From the NCBI GenBank assembly GCA_020692565.1, contig JAIMKJ010000002.1:28337-92336 (forward strand): a DNA stretch of 64,000 bases, read 5' to 3'. Below are positions 37,876-47,384 of the stretch, piece after piece (the first letter of the stretch is position 1; the number at the start of each line of letters is the position of its first letter). The position numbers were made by a program, and so were the translations under genes. The notes below the pieces were generated by a model. The model was not told where the DNA came from. It saw only the letters and a list, made by a program, of their open reading frames with translations, and searched no databases. Source of the stretch: Thermomonas sp. (GTDB lineage Bacteria; Pseudomonadota; Gammaproteobacteria; Xanthomonadales; Xanthomonadaceae).

Positions 37876-38409
37876 ATGACCACAATCATCCGCCGCGCCA
37901 CCCCCGCCGACGCCGCGCGCGTCGTCGACATCACCCGGCGCAATTTCACCGAGACCTTCGGCCATCTGTATCCGCCGGAGGATCTCGCGTATTTCCTCGA
38001 CAACAGCTATTCGCTCGACGCGCATCGCACCTTGTTGGCCGACGATGGCTATGCGATCTGGCTGCTGGAGCGCGATGGTGAAGCACTCGGTCACGCGGTC
38101 GCCGGCCCGGCGGGTCTGCCGCACCCCGACGTGGCCGAGGGCGACGGCGAACTCAAGCGGCTCTACATTCTGCGCGAAGCGCACAACGGCGGCTGGGGAA
38201 GCAAACTGTTCCGGACCGTGCTCGACTGGCTGGAACGCGACGGCCCGCGCACGCTGTGGATCGGGGTGTGGAGCGAAAACCTCGGCGCGCAGCGGTTCTA
38301 TGGCCGCTACGGGTTCGAGAGGGTCGGCGAATACCTGTTCCCGGTCGGCAACACCAACGATCACGAATTCATCCTGCGTCGTCCGAAGGCGGCTGCCGTG
38401 CGCGGCTGA
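37876..38409 (+). CDS. GNAT family N-acetyltransferase
   Basis: This 177-residue protein has the GNAT fold: the N-terminal IIRRATPADAARVVDITRRN, the central LKRLYILREAHNGGWGSKLF with the acetyl-CoA pyrophosphate loop, and the C-terminal SENLGAQRFYGRYGFERVGEY. It transfers an acetyl group from acetyl-CoA to an unknown amine. It is separated from aspS by a palindromic repeat and followed by a terminator hairpin shared with the convergent hydrolase. Confidence 0.9.
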   Translation: MTTIIRRATPADAARVVDITRRNFTETFGHLYPPEDLAYFLDNSYSLDAHRTLLADDGYAIWLLERDGEALGHAVAGPAGLPHPDVAEGDGELKRLYILREAHNGGWGSKLFRTVLDWLERDGPRTLWIGVWSENLGAQRFYGRYGFERVGEYLFPVGNTNDHEFILRRPKAAAVRG

Positions 38410-38431
38410 AATACCGCAAGCGATCAACGCG

Positions 38432-38458
38432 ACAACGGCCGCGAAATGCGGCCGTTGT
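38432..38458. terminator. Hairpin between convergent GNAT and hydrolase genes
   Basis: ACAACGGCCGC and GCGGCCGTTGT form a perfect 11-bp stem with a 5-base loop (GAAAT). Only a weak T stretch follows, but the position between convergent stops suggests a shared transcript end. Confidence 0.7.
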
Positions 38459-38481
38459 GCTGTGTGGCGATGGCGTCTGGA

Positions 38482-39435
38482 TTATTGCTGAAGGAAGGTC
38501 AGCAGATCCTGATTGAGGCGGTCCTTGTGCGTGTCGGCCAGACCATGCGGCGCACCGGGATAGACGAGCAGCTTAGCGCCCGGGATCAGCTTCGCCGCGC
38601 TGCGGCCGGCGTTGTCGATCGGCACGATCTGGTCGTCGTCGCCGTGCACCACCAGCGTGGGTACGTCGAATTTCTTCAGGTCGGCGCGGAAGTCGGTGGC
38701 CGAGAACGCGGCGATCGAGTCGTAGGTGTTCTTGTGGCCCGCCTGCATGCCCTGCACCCAGAACGACTGGATCAGGCCCTGGCTCGGCTTGGCGCCGGGG
38801 CGGTTGAAGCCGAAGAACGGGCCGGACGCGATGTCGAGATACAGCTGCGAGCGGTTGTCCAGCGAGGCCTTGCGCAGACCGTCGAACACGTCGAGCGGCA
38901 CGCCGCCCGGGTTGTCGGCGGTCTTCAGCATCAGCGGCGGCACTGCGCTGACCAGCACGGCCTTCTTCACCCGGCCGGTGCCGTGACGGCCGATGTAGCG
39001 GGCCACTTCGCCGCCGCCGGTGGAGAAGCCGACCAGGGTCACGTCCTTCAGATCCAGTGCGTCGATCACCGCCGCCAGATCGTCGGCATAGTGATCCATG
39101 TCGTTGCCGTCCCACGGCTGGCTGGAGCGGCCGTGGCCGCGGCGGTCATGGGCGACCACGCGATAGCCCTTCGACGCCAGGAAGATCATCTGCGATTCCC
39201 AGCTGTCCGAGTTCAGCGGCCAGCCGTGGCTGAAAGTGACGACCGGGCCGTTCTTCGGGCCCCAGTCCTTGTAATGGAGCTGCACGCCGTCGGCGGTGGT
39301 GATGTAACGCTCGCTTTCGACGACGGCGATGCTGGCTGGAGCCGCTGTCTGCGGTTGGGCGGCATTCGCGCCGAAGCTGGCCTGGATGGCGACGGCAAGG
39401 AGGGTTGCGGCAAAGGTGCGGGCGATGGCGTTCAT
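38482..39435 (-). CDS. Secreted alpha/beta hydrolase, non-haem haloperoxidase-like
   Basis: This 317-residue protein has a signal peptide ([20 protein letters not shown]) and the fold of cofactor-free chloroperoxidases and esterases. [15 protein letters not shown] gives the oxyanion-hole [20 protein letters not shown] carries the nucleophile Ser, [10 protein letters not shown] the Asp, and [16 protein letters not shown] the His and a family-typical tail. Export to the periplasm is predicted, and the true substrate is likely an ester. The start at 39435 has AGGAC upstream. ohr lies 58 bases upstream on the same strand, so both may share a transcript. Confidence 0.9.
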   Translation of the reverse strand: MNAIARTFAATLLAVAIQASFGANAAQPQTAAPASIAVVESERYITTADGVQLHYKDWGPKNGPVVTFSHGWPLNSDSWESQMIFLASKGYRVVAHDRRGHGRSSQPWDGNDMDHYADDLAAVIDALDLKDVTLVGFSTGGGEVARYIGRHGTGRVKKAVLVSAVPPLMLKTADNPGGVPLDVFDGLRKASLDNRSQLYLDIASGPFFGFNRPGAKPSQGLIQSFWVQGMQAGHKNTYDSIAAFSATDFRADLKKFDVPTLVVHGDDDQIVPIDNAGRSAAKLIPGAKLLVYPGAPHGLADTHKDRLNQDLLTFLQQ

Positions 39436-39493
39436 GGGAAGTCCTTGTATGTTCGATGCGGTTCGATGGAATTGCATGACGAAACAGTGCGGA

Positions 39494-39922
39494 TCAGTCG
39501 GCGATGACCAGCGACACCTCGATGTTGCCGCGGGTGGCGTTGGAGTACGGGCAGACGATGTGCGCCTGATCGACCAGCGCCCGCAGTTGTTCGCGCGGCA
39601 GGCCCGGCGCGGCGATCGTGAGTTCGACCTCGATGCCGAAGCCGGTGGGAATCGGGCCGATGCCGACCTTGCCGGTGACGCGGGTGTCGGCGGGCAGGGC
39701 GACCTTCTGCTTGCCGGCGACGAATTTCAGCGCCCCGAGGAAGCAGGCCGAGTAGCCGGCCGCGAACAGTTGCTCGGGGTTGGTGCCGTCGCCGCCCGCG
39801 CCGCCCAGTTCGCGCGGGGTGGACAGCTTCACGTCCAGCGCGTTGTCGGAGGAGGTGGCCTGGCCTTCACGGCCGCCGGTGGCGGTCGCGGTGGCGGTGT
39901 AGAGGATCTTTTCGATGGACAT
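39494..39922 (-). CDS. ohr: Organic hydroperoxide resistance protein
   Basis: Ohr (142 residues) is a thiol peroxidase that reduces organic and fatty-acid hydroperoxides. The catalytic cysteine is Cys60 in [10 protein letters not shown] and the resolving cysteine is in [14 protein letters not shown], and Arg18-Glu19 lie in the conserved N-terminal region. No ohrR repressor gene is adjacent. Instead, an AraC-type regulator is divergently transcribed and could control it. It shares orientation with the secreted hydrolase. Confidence 0.94.
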   Translation of the reverse strand: MSIEKILYTATATATGGREGQATSSDNALDVKLSTPRELGGAGGDGTNPEQLFAAGYSACFLGALKFVAGKQKVALPADTRVTGKVGIGPIPTGFGIEVELTIAAPGLPREQLRALVDQAHIVCPYSNATRGNIEVSLVIAD

Positions 39923-40066
39923 GAGCGTGTTCCTTGCGGTGGGTTGGGGGTGGCGGGAGCGTTTGGCGCCTCGCCGTTCGGTGGGTGTACTTTGCGCGCG
40001 CCTTCGATACGTTTGGTGATATAAAATCCTGAAAACTTGACCTTAAGTTCATATCTCGGAGTTCAC

Positions 40067-40924
40067 ATGGTCGATCGGCTGGCGGTCCTGCTCGAACGTT
40101 TCTCGGTCCACGCCCAGGTGTTCCACACCGGCGCGCTGTGCGGCATCAACGCATTCGATGGAAAGGGCGATGCCGGGCAACTGCATCTGGTGCGGCGTGG
40201 GCCGATCGATGTATGGCATGCCGATGGCGGTGCACCGCTGCGCATCGTGGTGCCCAGCCTGCTGCTGTACCCGCGGCCGACGGCGCGCCGTTTCGTGACC
40301 GACCCCGAGCGTGGCGCCGACATGGTCTGCGCCAATCTGCGCTTCGAAGGCGGGGTGCAGAACCCGATCGGCGCGGCGCTGCCGGCGTTCCTGTGCTTGC
40401 CGCTGGACTCGCTGCAGGGGGCGTCCGAAGTGCTGGCGCTGCTGTTCGAGGAAGCCTTCACCCAGCGCTGCGGCCGGCATGCGCTGGTGAACCGGCTGTT
40501 CGAAGTGGTGATGATCCAGATCCTGCGCCAGCAGATGGAAAGCGGGCGCGTGCAGGGCGGCATGCTCGCCGGGCTTGGGCATCCGCGTCTGCGCAACGCG
40601 CTGGTCGCGATGCACGAATCGCCTGCGAAGGACTGGTCGCTGGACGAACTGGCCGCCGCGGCCGGCATGTCGCGCACGGTGTTCGCCACCGGTTTCCGCG
40701 AGGTGGTGGGCACCACCCCCGGCCACTATCTGCAGGGCTGGCGCGTGGGCCTTGCCCAGCATGCGCTGCGCAAGGGGCGGCCCCTGAAAGTGGTGGCCGC
40801 CGATGTGGGCTATGGCAGTGAGGCGGCGCTGTCGCGTGCCTTCAAGGCCTACAGCGGCCTGTCCCCGAGGGAATGGAGAAAAGCGCAGGTATCCTCGGCG
40901 ACGGATGTCCAGGCTGATACCTAA
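40067..40924 (+). CDS. AraC family transcriptional regulator
   Basis: This 285-residue protein has an N-terminal cupin-type effector domain (HLVRRGPIDVWHADGGAPLR, then PSLLLYPRPTARRF) and a C-terminal pair of helix-turn-helix motifs (WSLDELAAAAGMSRTVFATG and LKVVAADVGYGSEAALSRAF, with AYSGLSPREWR). The ATG at 40067 has GGAG upstream. It is divergent from ohr and the hydrolase. An AACTT...AAGTT repeat (40034-40049) in the shared gap is a possible site. It probably senses a small molecule, but the ligand is unknown. Confidence 0.92.
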   Translation: MVDRLAVLLERFSVHAQVFHTGALCGINAFDGKGDAGQLHLVRRGPIDVWHADGGAPLRIVVPSLLLYPRPTARRFVTDPERGADMVCANLRFEGGVQNPIGAALPAFLCLPLDSLQGASEVLALLFEEAFTQRCGRHALVNRLFEVVMIQILRQQMESGRVQGGMLAGLGHPRLRNALVAMHESPAKDWSLDELAAAAGMSRTVFATGFREVVGTTPGHYLQGWRVGLAQHALRKGRPLKVVAADVGYGSEAALSRAFKAYSGLSPREWRKAQVSSATDVQADT

Positions 40925-40929
40925 TTGAT

Positions 40930-41607
40930 ATGGCAACCCGATCCATCCGCACGCCGTCCGCCGCCACCGCGCCGCCGCGCGTGCTGCTGGTCCACGGCAT
41001 CTGGAACGCCAAGCTCTGGCTGGCGCCGTTCGCGATGCATCTGCGCCGCGAGGGACTGGCGCCCGAACTGTTCGGCTACGACAGCGTCTGGCGCGATCCG
41101 GACAAGGCCGGCGACCGGCTGATCGCGCGCCTGCGACGCCAGCCCGTGGAACTGCTGGTCGGCCATAGCCTGGGCGGTCTGGTCATTCTCGAAGCCCTGC
41201 GCCGGGCGCCGGATCTGCCGGTGCGACGGGTGGTCTGCCTTGGCTCGCCCCTGTGCGGCAGCGGCGTAGCTTCGGCCATCGGCGGTCGCGCGCCGCTGTC
41301 GCTGGTGCTGGGCCGCAGCCGCGGTCTGCTCGAAACCGGCTGCGCGCCGTGGATGGGGCCGGCTGCGGTCGGGGTGGTGGCCGGCAACGTCGCGCGCGGG
41401 GTCGGCGGCTGGTTCGCGCGCATGGAGGGCGAGTCCGACGGCACCGTGAGCGTGGCCGAAACCCGGCTGCCGGGGCTGGCCGACCACTGCATCGTCCCTG
41501 CCAGCCACAGCGGCCTGGTCCTGTCGGCCGATGCCGCCCGGCAGACGGCCCGCTTTCTGCGCGACGGGCGATTCGCGACCGGAGCGGCGGCAGCGGCTGC
41601 GGGATAG
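40930..41607 (+). CDS. Alpha/beta hydrolase, lipase-like
   Basis: This 225-residue protein has the alpha/beta hydrolase pattern: [13 protein letters not shown] near the N-terminus, the nucleophile elbow [25 protein letters not shown] with a candidate Asp, and ASHSGLVL with the candidate His. It resembles small PGAP1-like or lipase-like esterases. There is no signal peptide. It begins five bases after the AraC gene and is probably translated from the same message. Its substrate is unknown. Confidence 0.87.
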   Translation: MATRSIRTPSAATAPPRVLLVHGIWNAKLWLAPFAMHLRREGLAPELFGYDSVWRDPDKAGDRLIARLRRQPVELLVGHSLGGLVILEALRRAPDLPVRRVVCLGSPLCGSGVASAIGGRAPLSLVLGRSRGLLETGCAPWMGPAAVGVVAGNVARGVGGWFARMEGESDGTVSVAETRLPGLADHCIVPASHSGLVLSADAARQTARFLRDGRFATGAAAAAAG

Positions 41608-41610
41608 GGG

Positions 41611-41616
41611 TAAAAT
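41611..41616 (+). promoter_or_regulatory. TAAAAT -10 box upstream of yebC
   Basis: TAAAATCGCCGG lies about 40 bases before the yebC start, just after the preceding hydrolase stop. It resembles the aspS, queE, ABC-F and tRNA-Lys elements. Confidence 0.5.
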
Positions 41617-41651
41617 CGCCGGCTCGGCATTCGCACAGGCTCCGGACATTC

Positions 41652-42383
41652 ATGGGTAGAGGTCCTTCCATCGAGGCGCGCAAGAACGCGGTCGACGCGC
41701 AGCGCGGCAAGATCTTCACCAAGATCATCCGCGAGATCGGCGTCGCGGCCCGTGCCGGCGGTGGCGATCCCGCCGCCAACCCGCGCCTGCGCACCGCGAT
41801 CGACAAGGGTCTGGCGGGCAACATGTCCAAGGACGTGATCGAACGCGCGATCAAGAAGGCCACCGGCGAACTCGAAGGCGTCGAATACGAAGAAGTGCGC
41901 TACGAGGGCTATGCCCCGGGCGGCGTCGCGGTGATCGTGGACTGCCTCACCGACAACAAGGTCCGCACCGTCGCCGATGTGCGCCATGCCTTCAGCAAGC
42001 TCGGCGGCAATCTCGGCACCGAAGGCTCGGTCTCCTTCATGTTCAGGAAGCTTGGCGTGATGTCGTTCGCGGCCGGCGCCGACGAAGACAAGGTCACCGA
42101 AGCCGCCATCGAAGCCGGCGCCGACGACGTGGTGGTCTATCCCGAGGACGGCGCGATCGATGTCCTCACCGCGCCCGATGCCTTCGCTGCGGTGAAAGCC
42201 GCGATGGAAGCCGCTGGTCTGACCCCGGACATCGCCGAAGTCGCGTATCGCGCCGACAACGACATCGCCGTCTCCGGCGACACCGCGCAGCAAGTGGTCA
42301 AACTGCTGCGCTGGCTGGAAGACCTCGACGACGTGCAAAGCGTCTACTCCAACGCCGAACTCGGCGCCGACGCGTACGCCTGA
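41652..42383 (+). CDS. yebC: YebC/PmpR-family transcriptional and translational regulator
   Basis: This 243-residue protein begins [20 protein letters not shown], the form seen in Xanthomonas, and continues with [30 protein letters not shown] and [20 protein letters not shown]. YebC proteins act in translation, relieving stalls at proline-rich stretches, and some act as DNA-binding regulators. It is followed 23 bases later by ruvC, a widely conserved pairing, so they are probably cotranscribed. Confidence 0.95.
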   Translation: MGRGPSIEARKNAVDAQRGKIFTKIIREIGVAARAGGGDPAANPRLRTAIDKGLAGNMSKDVIERAIKKATGELEGVEYEEVRYEGYAPGGVAVIVDCLTDNKVRTVADVRHAFSKLGGNLGTEGSVSFMFRKLGVMSFAAGADEDKVTEAAIEAGADDVVVYPEDGAIDVLTAPDAFAAVKAAMEAAGLTPDIAEVAYRADNDIAVSGDTAQQVVKLLRWLEDLDDVQSVYSNAELGADAYA

Positions 42384-42406
42384 GCGCATCCGCCGAGCGC
42401 AACGCA

Positions 42407-42940
42407 GTGACACGCATCCTCGGCATCGACCCCGGTTCGCAGCGCACCGGCGTGGGCATCATCGATGTCGACGCCGCCGGCAGGATCGCGCACGTGTTCC
42501 ATGCGCCGATCAATCTGCTGGTGGCCGGCGAGGACGCACGCGACCATTTTCCGCTGCGATTGAAGCGTTTGCTCGAAAGTTTGGCCGATATCATCGACGC
42601 CCATCGCCCCGACGAGGTGGCGATCGAGAAGGTATTCATGGCCCGCAATCCCGATTCGGCGCTCAAACTCGGCCACGCCCGCGGCGCGGCGATCTGCGCC
42701 GTGGTCCAGCGCGACCTGCCGGTCCACGAATACGCGGCGAAGGAAGTGAAGTTGGCGGTGGTGGGCACCGGCGGCGCCGACAAGGCGCAGATCCAGCACA
42801 TGGTCGGTCTGATGCTCAATCTCAAAGGCAAGCTGCAAGCCGATGCTGCCGACGCGCTGGCGGTCGCCATCACCCATGCCCACGTGCGCGCCACCGCGCT
42901 GCGCCTGGGCGTGAACGCGCGCCAGGCGTGGAGGAAGTGA
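42407..42940 (+). CDS. ruvC: Crossover junction endodeoxyribonuclease RuvC
   Basis: RuvC (177 residues) is the dimeric Holliday junction resolvase acting with RuvAB. The acidic catalytic residues are Asp8 (LGIDPGS), Glu74 (VAIEKVF) and the aspartates in [16 protein letters not shown]. The GTG at 42407 gives [15 protein letters not shown], the correct N-terminus. ruvA follows only after a 468-base repeat-filled gap, which is unusual for this operon. Confidence 0.95.
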   Translation: MTRILGIDPGSQRTGVGIIDVDAAGRIAHVFHAPINLLVAGEDARDHFPLRLKRLLESLADIIDAHRPDEVAIEKVFMARNPDSALKLGHARGAAICAVVQRDLPVHEYAAKEVKLAVVGTGGADKAQIQHMVGLMLNLKGKLQADAADALAVAITHAHVRATALRLGVNARQAWRK

Positions 42941-42985
42941 ACGGATGAGCGATATATCGATGGCGTCGTGTTCCGCGTCCTTGCT

Positions 42986-43094
42986 CTTCCCCCCCTTTGA
43001 AAAAGGGGGGCTGGGGGGATTTGCTTTTCGTGCCAGAGCAGAGCAAATGCCAGAGCAAATCCCCCTTGATCCCCCTTTTTCAAAGGGGGAAAGC
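42986..43094. repeat. CCCCCTTTGAAAAAGGGGG element, copy 1
   Basis: This 109-base element begins TTCCCCCCTTTGAAAAAGGG and ends CCCCCTTTTTCAAAGGGGGA plus AAG; its two halves are inverted copies around a centre rich in GCAAA/TTTGC. It has the shape of a known interspersed repeat with the consensus CCCCCTTTGAAAAAGGGGG. A second copy lies in the same orientation 295 bases downstream. Confidence 0.9.
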
Positions 43095-43280
43095 CGGGCT
43101 GCGGAAAGCTGCGCTGCGAAGTGCCACGCCGCGAAGAACTACTCGACGAGGCATCGCGCCGCGACCCACCCCTCTTCGAAGGGCCGCGCCGCTAAGCACC
43201 GCACCGTGAAGCACCACGCCGCCAAGTGTCGCTCTGCGACGCACCACGCCGCCGCATCCCTCCTTTGCGAATCCTCGCTG
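43095..43280. other. Degenerate short-repeat tract between the two elements
   Basis: These 186 bases contain loosely repeated words such as GCCACGCCGCGAAG, GCACCACGCCGCCAAG and GCACCACGCCGCCGC. A reading frame is open through it and the flanking repeats, but it encodes only Ala/Lys/His repeats and repeat-derived peptides and is unlikely to be a gene. Confidence 0.5.
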
Positions 43281-43386
43281 TTCCCCCCTTTGAAAAAGGG
43301 GGGCAGGGGGGATTTGCTTTTCGTGTCAGAGCAGAGCGAAAACCAGGGCAAATCCCCCTTGGTCCCCCTTTTTCAAAGGGGGAAAG
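43281..43386. repeat. CCCCCTTTGAAAAAGGGGG element, copy 2
   Basis: This second copy of the 106-109 base element (TTCCCCCCTTTGAAAAAGGG ... TTTTTCAAAGGGGGAAAG) differs from copy 1 at a few central positions. Its end lies only 14 bases from the ribosome site of ruvA (CCAGGAG), so it forms part of the ruvA leader. Confidence 0.9.
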
Positions 43387-43408
43387 CGTTCTCCTCCAGG
43401 AGCCTCCA

Positions 43409-44005
43409 GTGATCGGTCGCCTCAAAGGCACGCTCATCCACAAACAGCCGCCGTGGCTGGTGATCGACGTGCACGGCGTCGGCTACGAACTCGAAGCGCC
43501 GATGAGCACCTTCTACGACCTGCCCGAGGTCGGTCGCGAAGTGTCGCTCTTCACCCACTACGCGCAGAAGGAAGACAGCGTGTCGCTGTACGGTTTCCTG
43601 CGCGATGCCGAGCGCCGTCTGTTCCGCGACGTGCAGAAAGTCAGCGGCATCGGCGCGAAGATCGCGCTCGCGGTGCTCTCTGGCGCCAGCGTCGATGAAT
43701 TCGCGCGGCTGATCCAGACCGGCGACGTGACCGCGCTCACCCGTATCCCCGGCATCGGCAAGAAGACCGCCGAACGCATGGTGGTGGAACTGCGCGACCG
43801 CACCTCGGGCCTGTACGGCGATGGCGTCGTTACCGGCGGCGCGGCGTCCGGCATCGGCGCCGATCCCCAATCCGAAGCCACCAGCGCGCTGCAGCAGTTG
43901 GGCTACAAACCGGCGGAGGCCGTGCGCATGGCGCGCGACGCCACCGCGGCCGGCGACGATGCCGCCACCATCATCCGCAAGGCGCTGCAATCGGCGCTGC
44001 GCTGA
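43409..44005 (+). CDS. ruvA: Holliday junction DNA helicase subunit RuvA
   Basis: RuvA (198 residues) binds four-way junctions and loads RuvB. The GTG start gives [20 protein letters not shown], the standard N-terminus, with CCAGGAG upstream. Domain I contains [13 protein letters not shown], domain II the helix-hairpin-helix motifs ([16 protein letters not shown] and [19 protein letters not shown]), and the C-terminal RuvB-binding domain ends [13 protein letters not shown]. It is separated from ruvC by repeats and from ruvB by kup and a monooxygenase gene. Confidence 0.95.
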   Translation: MIGRLKGTLIHKQPPWLVIDVHGVGYELEAPMSTFYDLPEVGREVSLFTHYAQKEDSVSLYGFLRDAERRLFRDVQKVSGIGAKIALAVLSGASVDEFARLIQTGDVTALTRIPGIGKKTAERMVVELRDRTSGLYGDGVVTGGAASGIGADPQSEATSALQQLGYKPAEAVRMARDATAAGDDAATIIRKALQSALR

Positions 44006-44080
44006 TTCCCGCGCCATATCGATTCCCGCTACCCCTCGCGACATCCCACGCACCGAGAGCCTTCACGGGCATAGCCTTCG

Positions 44081-45994
44081 ATGAAAACTTCCCCTGAATC
44101 CCCGAACGGACATCCTCATGGCGGGCATGGACAGATCGGCCTGTTCGGCCTGATGGTCGGCGCCATCGGCGTCGTGTTCGGCGATATCGGCACCAGCCCG
44201 CTGTACACCATCCGCGAAGCCTTCTCGGAAAACTACGGGCTGATCGCCGACCACGACACCGTACTGGGCCTGCTCTCGCTGGTGTTCTGGGCGCTGATGA
44301 TGGTGGTGACCGTGAAGTACGTCACCATCATCATGCGCGCCGACAACGAAGGCGAGGGCGGGATCATGGCGCTGATGGCGCTGGCCCAGCGCAGCCTGCC
44401 GAAAAATTCCCGCTCCGCGTACCTGGTCGGCATCCTCGGGGTTTTCGGCGCCTCGCTGTTCTTCGGCGACGGTGTGATCACGCCCGCGATTTCGGTGCTG
44501 TCGGCGGTGGAGGGGCTGGAGATCGTTGCGCCGCAACTGCACAAGTGGATCGTGCCGATCACCCTCGCCGTGCTGATCTCGCTGTTCGCCACCCAGCGCT
44601 TCGGCACGGCCAAGGTCGGCAAGGTGTTCGGTCCGATCACCGGGCTCTGGTTCATCGTGCTGGCCGTGCTCGGCGTGGTCAACATCCTGCATGAGCCTGA
44701 AGTGCTGCATGCGATCAACCCCGTCTGGGCAGTGAATTTCTTCATCGAGCACAGGTGGCACGGCATCTTCATCCTCGGCGCGGTGGTGCTGGCGGTGACC
44801 GGCGGCGAGGCGATCTATACCGACATGGGCCATTTCGGCGCCAAGCCCATCCGCTACGCCTGGTATTTCTTCGTCCTGCCGGCGTTGATGCTGAACTATC
44901 TCGGCCAGGGCGCGCTGGTGCTGGAAAATCCCGCTGCGATCAAGAATCCCTTCTACATCGGCGTGCCCGAATGGGGCCGCATACCGATGATCGTGCTCGC
45001 CACCGCAGCCACCGTGATCGCCTCGCAGGCGGTCATCACCGGCGGCTTCTCGGTCGCGCGGCAGGCGATGCAACTCGGCTACATCCCGCGGATGCGGATC
45101 GTGCATACGTCGCACGACACCATCGGCCAGATCTATATTCCCAGCATCAACTGGATGATGCTGCTGATCGTGATCGTGCTGGTGGTCACCTTCCAGAGTT
45201 CGTCCGCACTGGCCACGGCCTATGGCGTGTCGGTTTCGGCCACGATGCTGATCGACACCCTGCTGCTGGCGATCGTCGCCAACGCCCTGTGGCCCAAGGC
45301 GCGGCGCTGGGTCGTGCCGTTGTGCGCGGTGTTCCTGATCGCGGACACCGCATTCGTCGTTGCGAACGGTGCGAAAGTGATGCAGGGCGGCTGGTTCCCG
45401 GTGGTGCTCGGCATCACCTTGTTCACCCTGCTGCGCACCTGGCGCCGAGGCCGCGAACTGCTGCACGCCGAGATCCGCAAGGAAGGCATCCAGCTCGCCA
45501 GCTTCCTGCCCGGACTGATGCTGGCGCCGCCGGTGCGCGTGCCGGGAACGGCAGTGTTCCTGACGGCTGACAAGACCGTGGTGCCGCACGCGCTGATGCA
45601 CAATCTCAAGCACAACAAGGTGCTGCACGAGCGCAACGTGTTCCTGACCGTCGATACGCTCAACGTGCCGTACGCGCCGAAGGACAAACGCTTGAAGATC
45701 GAATCCATCGGCAACGATTTCTATCGCGTCGTCATCCAGTTCGGTTTCATGGAAACGCCGGACGTGCCGCTGGCGCTGATGCGCAGCTGCGACAAGGGCG
45801 GCATCCATTTCGACCCGATGGACACCACGTACTTCGCCAGTCGCGAAACCATCGTCGCCAGCCCGCATCGCGGCATGCCGGTCTGGCGCGACAAACTGTT
45901 CGCGCTGATGCATCGCAACGCGGCGCCTGCGACCGGCTTCTTCCGCATTCCGGGCAACCGCCTGGTCGAACTGGGCTCGCAGGTACAGATCTAG
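44081..45994 (+). CDS. kup: Low-affinity potassium transporter Kup
   Basis: Kup (637 residues) is an inner-membrane K+ uptake system of the KUP/HAK family, probably proton-coupled. After a His/Gly-rich N-terminus come about 12 membrane segments starting at [20 protein letters not shown], with the family signature [16 protein letters not shown] and [13 protein letters not shown]. The C-terminal cytoplasmic domain includes [20 protein letters not shown]. Its position between ruvA and ruvB is shared with Xanthomonas relatives. A 14-bp hairpin follows downstream. Confidence 0.95.
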   Translation: MKTSPESPNGHPHGGHGQIGLFGLMVGAIGVVFGDIGTSPLYTIREAFSENYGLIADHDTVLGLLSLVFWALMMVVTVKYVTIIMRADNEGEGGIMALMALAQRSLPKNSRSAYLVGILGVFGASLFFGDGVITPAISVLSAVEGLEIVAPQLHKWIVPITLAVLISLFATQRFGTAKVGKVFGPITGLWFIVLAVLGVVNILHEPEVLHAINPVWAVNFFIEHRWHGIFILGAVVLAVTGGEAIYTDMGHFGAKPIRYAWYFFVLPALMLNYLGQGALVLENPAAIKNPFYIGVPEWGRIPMIVLATAATVIASQAVITGGFSVARQAMQLGYIPRMRIVHTSHDTIGQIYIPSINWMMLLIVIVLVVTFQSSSALATAYGVSVSATMLIDTLLLAIVANALWPKARRWVVPLCAVFLIADTAFVVANGAKVMQGGWFPVVLGITLFTLLRTWRRGRELLHAEIRKEGIQLASFLPGLMLAPPVRVPGTAVFLTADKTVVPHALMHNLKHNKVLHERNVFLTVDTLNVPYAPKDKRLKIESIGNDFYRVVIQFGFMETPDVPLALMRSCDKGGIHFDPMDTTYFASRETIVASPHRGMPVWRDKLFALMHRNAAPATGFFRIPGNRLVELGSQVQI

Positions 45995-46093
45995 GGAGCC
46001 TCTGATTCATTCAGCGGGTCCGCGCGGCACGGAAGGCGCGCTCGCGAATCGCGCCAGCATGGCGTGATTCGGACCTTCCCCAGCGGGGCGGCT

Positions 46094-46124
46094 GCGACGC
46101 TTCGGGCGCTGCCCGAAGCGTCGC
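46094..46124 (+). terminator. 14-bp hairpin after kup
   Basis: GCGACGCTTCGGGC and GCCCGAAGCGTCGC form a perfect 14-bp stem with a 3-base loop, about 100 bases after the kup stop. No T-run follows, so it may terminate with Rho or block exonucleases. Confidence 0.6.
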
Positions 46125-46195
46125 GTCGCAGACAGGTCGATCGTGCATGGCAATCCACGCGACGGCCCCCATGTGAAGGGTTCCCCCGGAGCGCT

Positions 46196-47221
46196 ATGCC
46201 GATGATTGCCTATTCCCTGCTGGATCTCGCGCCCGTCACCGAGGGCGCCACGCCGCGCGAAGCGTTCGCCAACATGCTGGATCTCGCGCGCCACGCCGAA
46301 GCCCTGGGGTATCGCCGTTACTGGCTGGCGGAACACCACAACATGCCGGGCATCGCCAGCGCCGCCACCGCGGTGCTGATCGGTCATGTCGCCGCGGGCA
46401 CGCGCACGATCCGGGTCGGCGCCGGCGGCATCATGCTGCCCAACCACGCGCCGCTGCAGGTGGCCGAACAGTTCGGCACGCTGGCGGCCCTGCATCCGGA
46501 CCGCATCGATCTCGGACTGGGGCGCGCACCGGGAACCGATCAGGCCACGATGCGCGCGTTGCGCCGCTACATGGATGGCGCCGACCGCTTTCCGCAGGAC
46601 GTCGCCGAACTGCTGGGCTATTTCGAGCCCGCGCGCCCGGCTCAGGCCGTGCAGGCCGTGCCGGGCGCGGGACTCGATGTGCCGGTCTGGCTGCTCGGCT
46701 CCAGCCTGTTCAGCGCGCAGCTGGCGGCCGCGATGGGCCTGCCGTTCGCGTTCGCATCGCACTTCGCGCCAGCGGCGATGGATGAGGCGCTGGCGCTCTA
46801 TCGGCGCGGGTTCCGGCCGTCCCGCGATCTGGCGGCGCCTTGCGCGATGCTGGCGCTGAACGTGGTCGCCGCCGATACGGCCGCGGAGGCGCGACGGTTG
46901 TTCACTACCCAGCAGCAGAGTTTCGTGCGTCTGCGCCGCGGCCAGCCCGGGCTGATCCCGCCGCCGGTGGACGACATCGAGGCCTACTGGCAGCCGCACG
47001 AGAAGGCGATGGTCGAACAGGCCCTGGCCTGTGCGGTGGTCGGCGATCCGGCCGACGTGCGCGACGGCATCGCGGCGTTCGTGGCCCGGCACCGGCCGGA
47101 CGAGCTGATGCTGACCGCCAACATCTTCGACCACGCGGCGCGGCGCCATTCGTTCGCGCTCGCGGCGGAGGCTTGCCGCAGCGTATCGATGGATGGCGTG
47201 CGCGTCGACGACGCGTCCTGA
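46196..47221 (+). CDS. LLM class flavin-dependent oxidoreductase
   Basis: This 341-residue protein is a bacterial luciferase-like monooxygenase of the YhbW/MsnO8 type. Family marks are [52 protein letters not shown] and [15 protein letters not shown]. Such enzymes oxidise a small organic substrate with FMNH2 and oxygen; the substrate is not evident. The ATG at 46196 has GGAG upstream; 46202 is a possible alternative. It lies between kup and ruvB on the same strand. Confidence 0.92.
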   Translation: MPMIAYSLLDLAPVTEGATPREAFANMLDLARHAEALGYRRYWLAEHHNMPGIASAATAVLIGHVAAGTRTIRVGAGGIMLPNHAPLQVAEQFGTLAALHPDRIDLGLGRAPGTDQATMRALRRYMDGADRFPQDVAELLGYFEPARPAQAVQAVPGAGLDVPVWLLGSSLFSAQLAAAMGLPFAFASHFAPAAMDEALALYRRGFRPSRDLAAPCAMLALNVVAADTAAEARRLFTTQQQSFVRLRRGQPGLIPPPVDDIEAYWQPHEKAMVEQALACAVVGDPADVRDGIAAFVARHRPDELMLTANIFDHAARRHSFALAAEACRSVSMDGVRVDDAS

Positions 47222-47372
47222 TCGCCGTTGTGGTCTGCATGGCCGCAGGGTCGTGCCGCTGTGTTAGATCCGCTTTCGGCTTGTTCGGGGTTCGGAAGCG
47301 TCGTGGTTTCACTTCCTCCAGCCGTGGACACGGCCCGATCGTCGTTGTCGCCCTACATTCTGCGTGGGCCGG

Positions 47373-47378
47373 CATAAT
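47373..47378 (+). promoter_or_regulatory. Possible -10 box of a leaderless ruvB transcript
   Basis: CATAAT ends exactly six bases before the ruvB ATG, so the predicted start of transcription is the start codon itself. There is no Shine-Dalgarno sequence before ruvB. The spacing is identical at queE. Confidence 0.4.
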
Positions 47379-47384
47379 GGCGGC

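Noticed and set aside
42945..43412. A 155-residue open frame spanning both ruvC-ruvA repeat elements
   Set aside because: It encodes repeat-derived peptides (FPPFEKGGLGGF, IPLDPPFSKGE) and Ala/Lys/His stretches, with no ribosome site or family match. This is a common artefact of this repeat class.
44063..45913. A 616-residue His/Asp-rich frame opposite kup
   Set aside because: It is antisense to kup, and its low-complexity His, Gln and Asp content reflects the complementary codons of hydrophobic residues.
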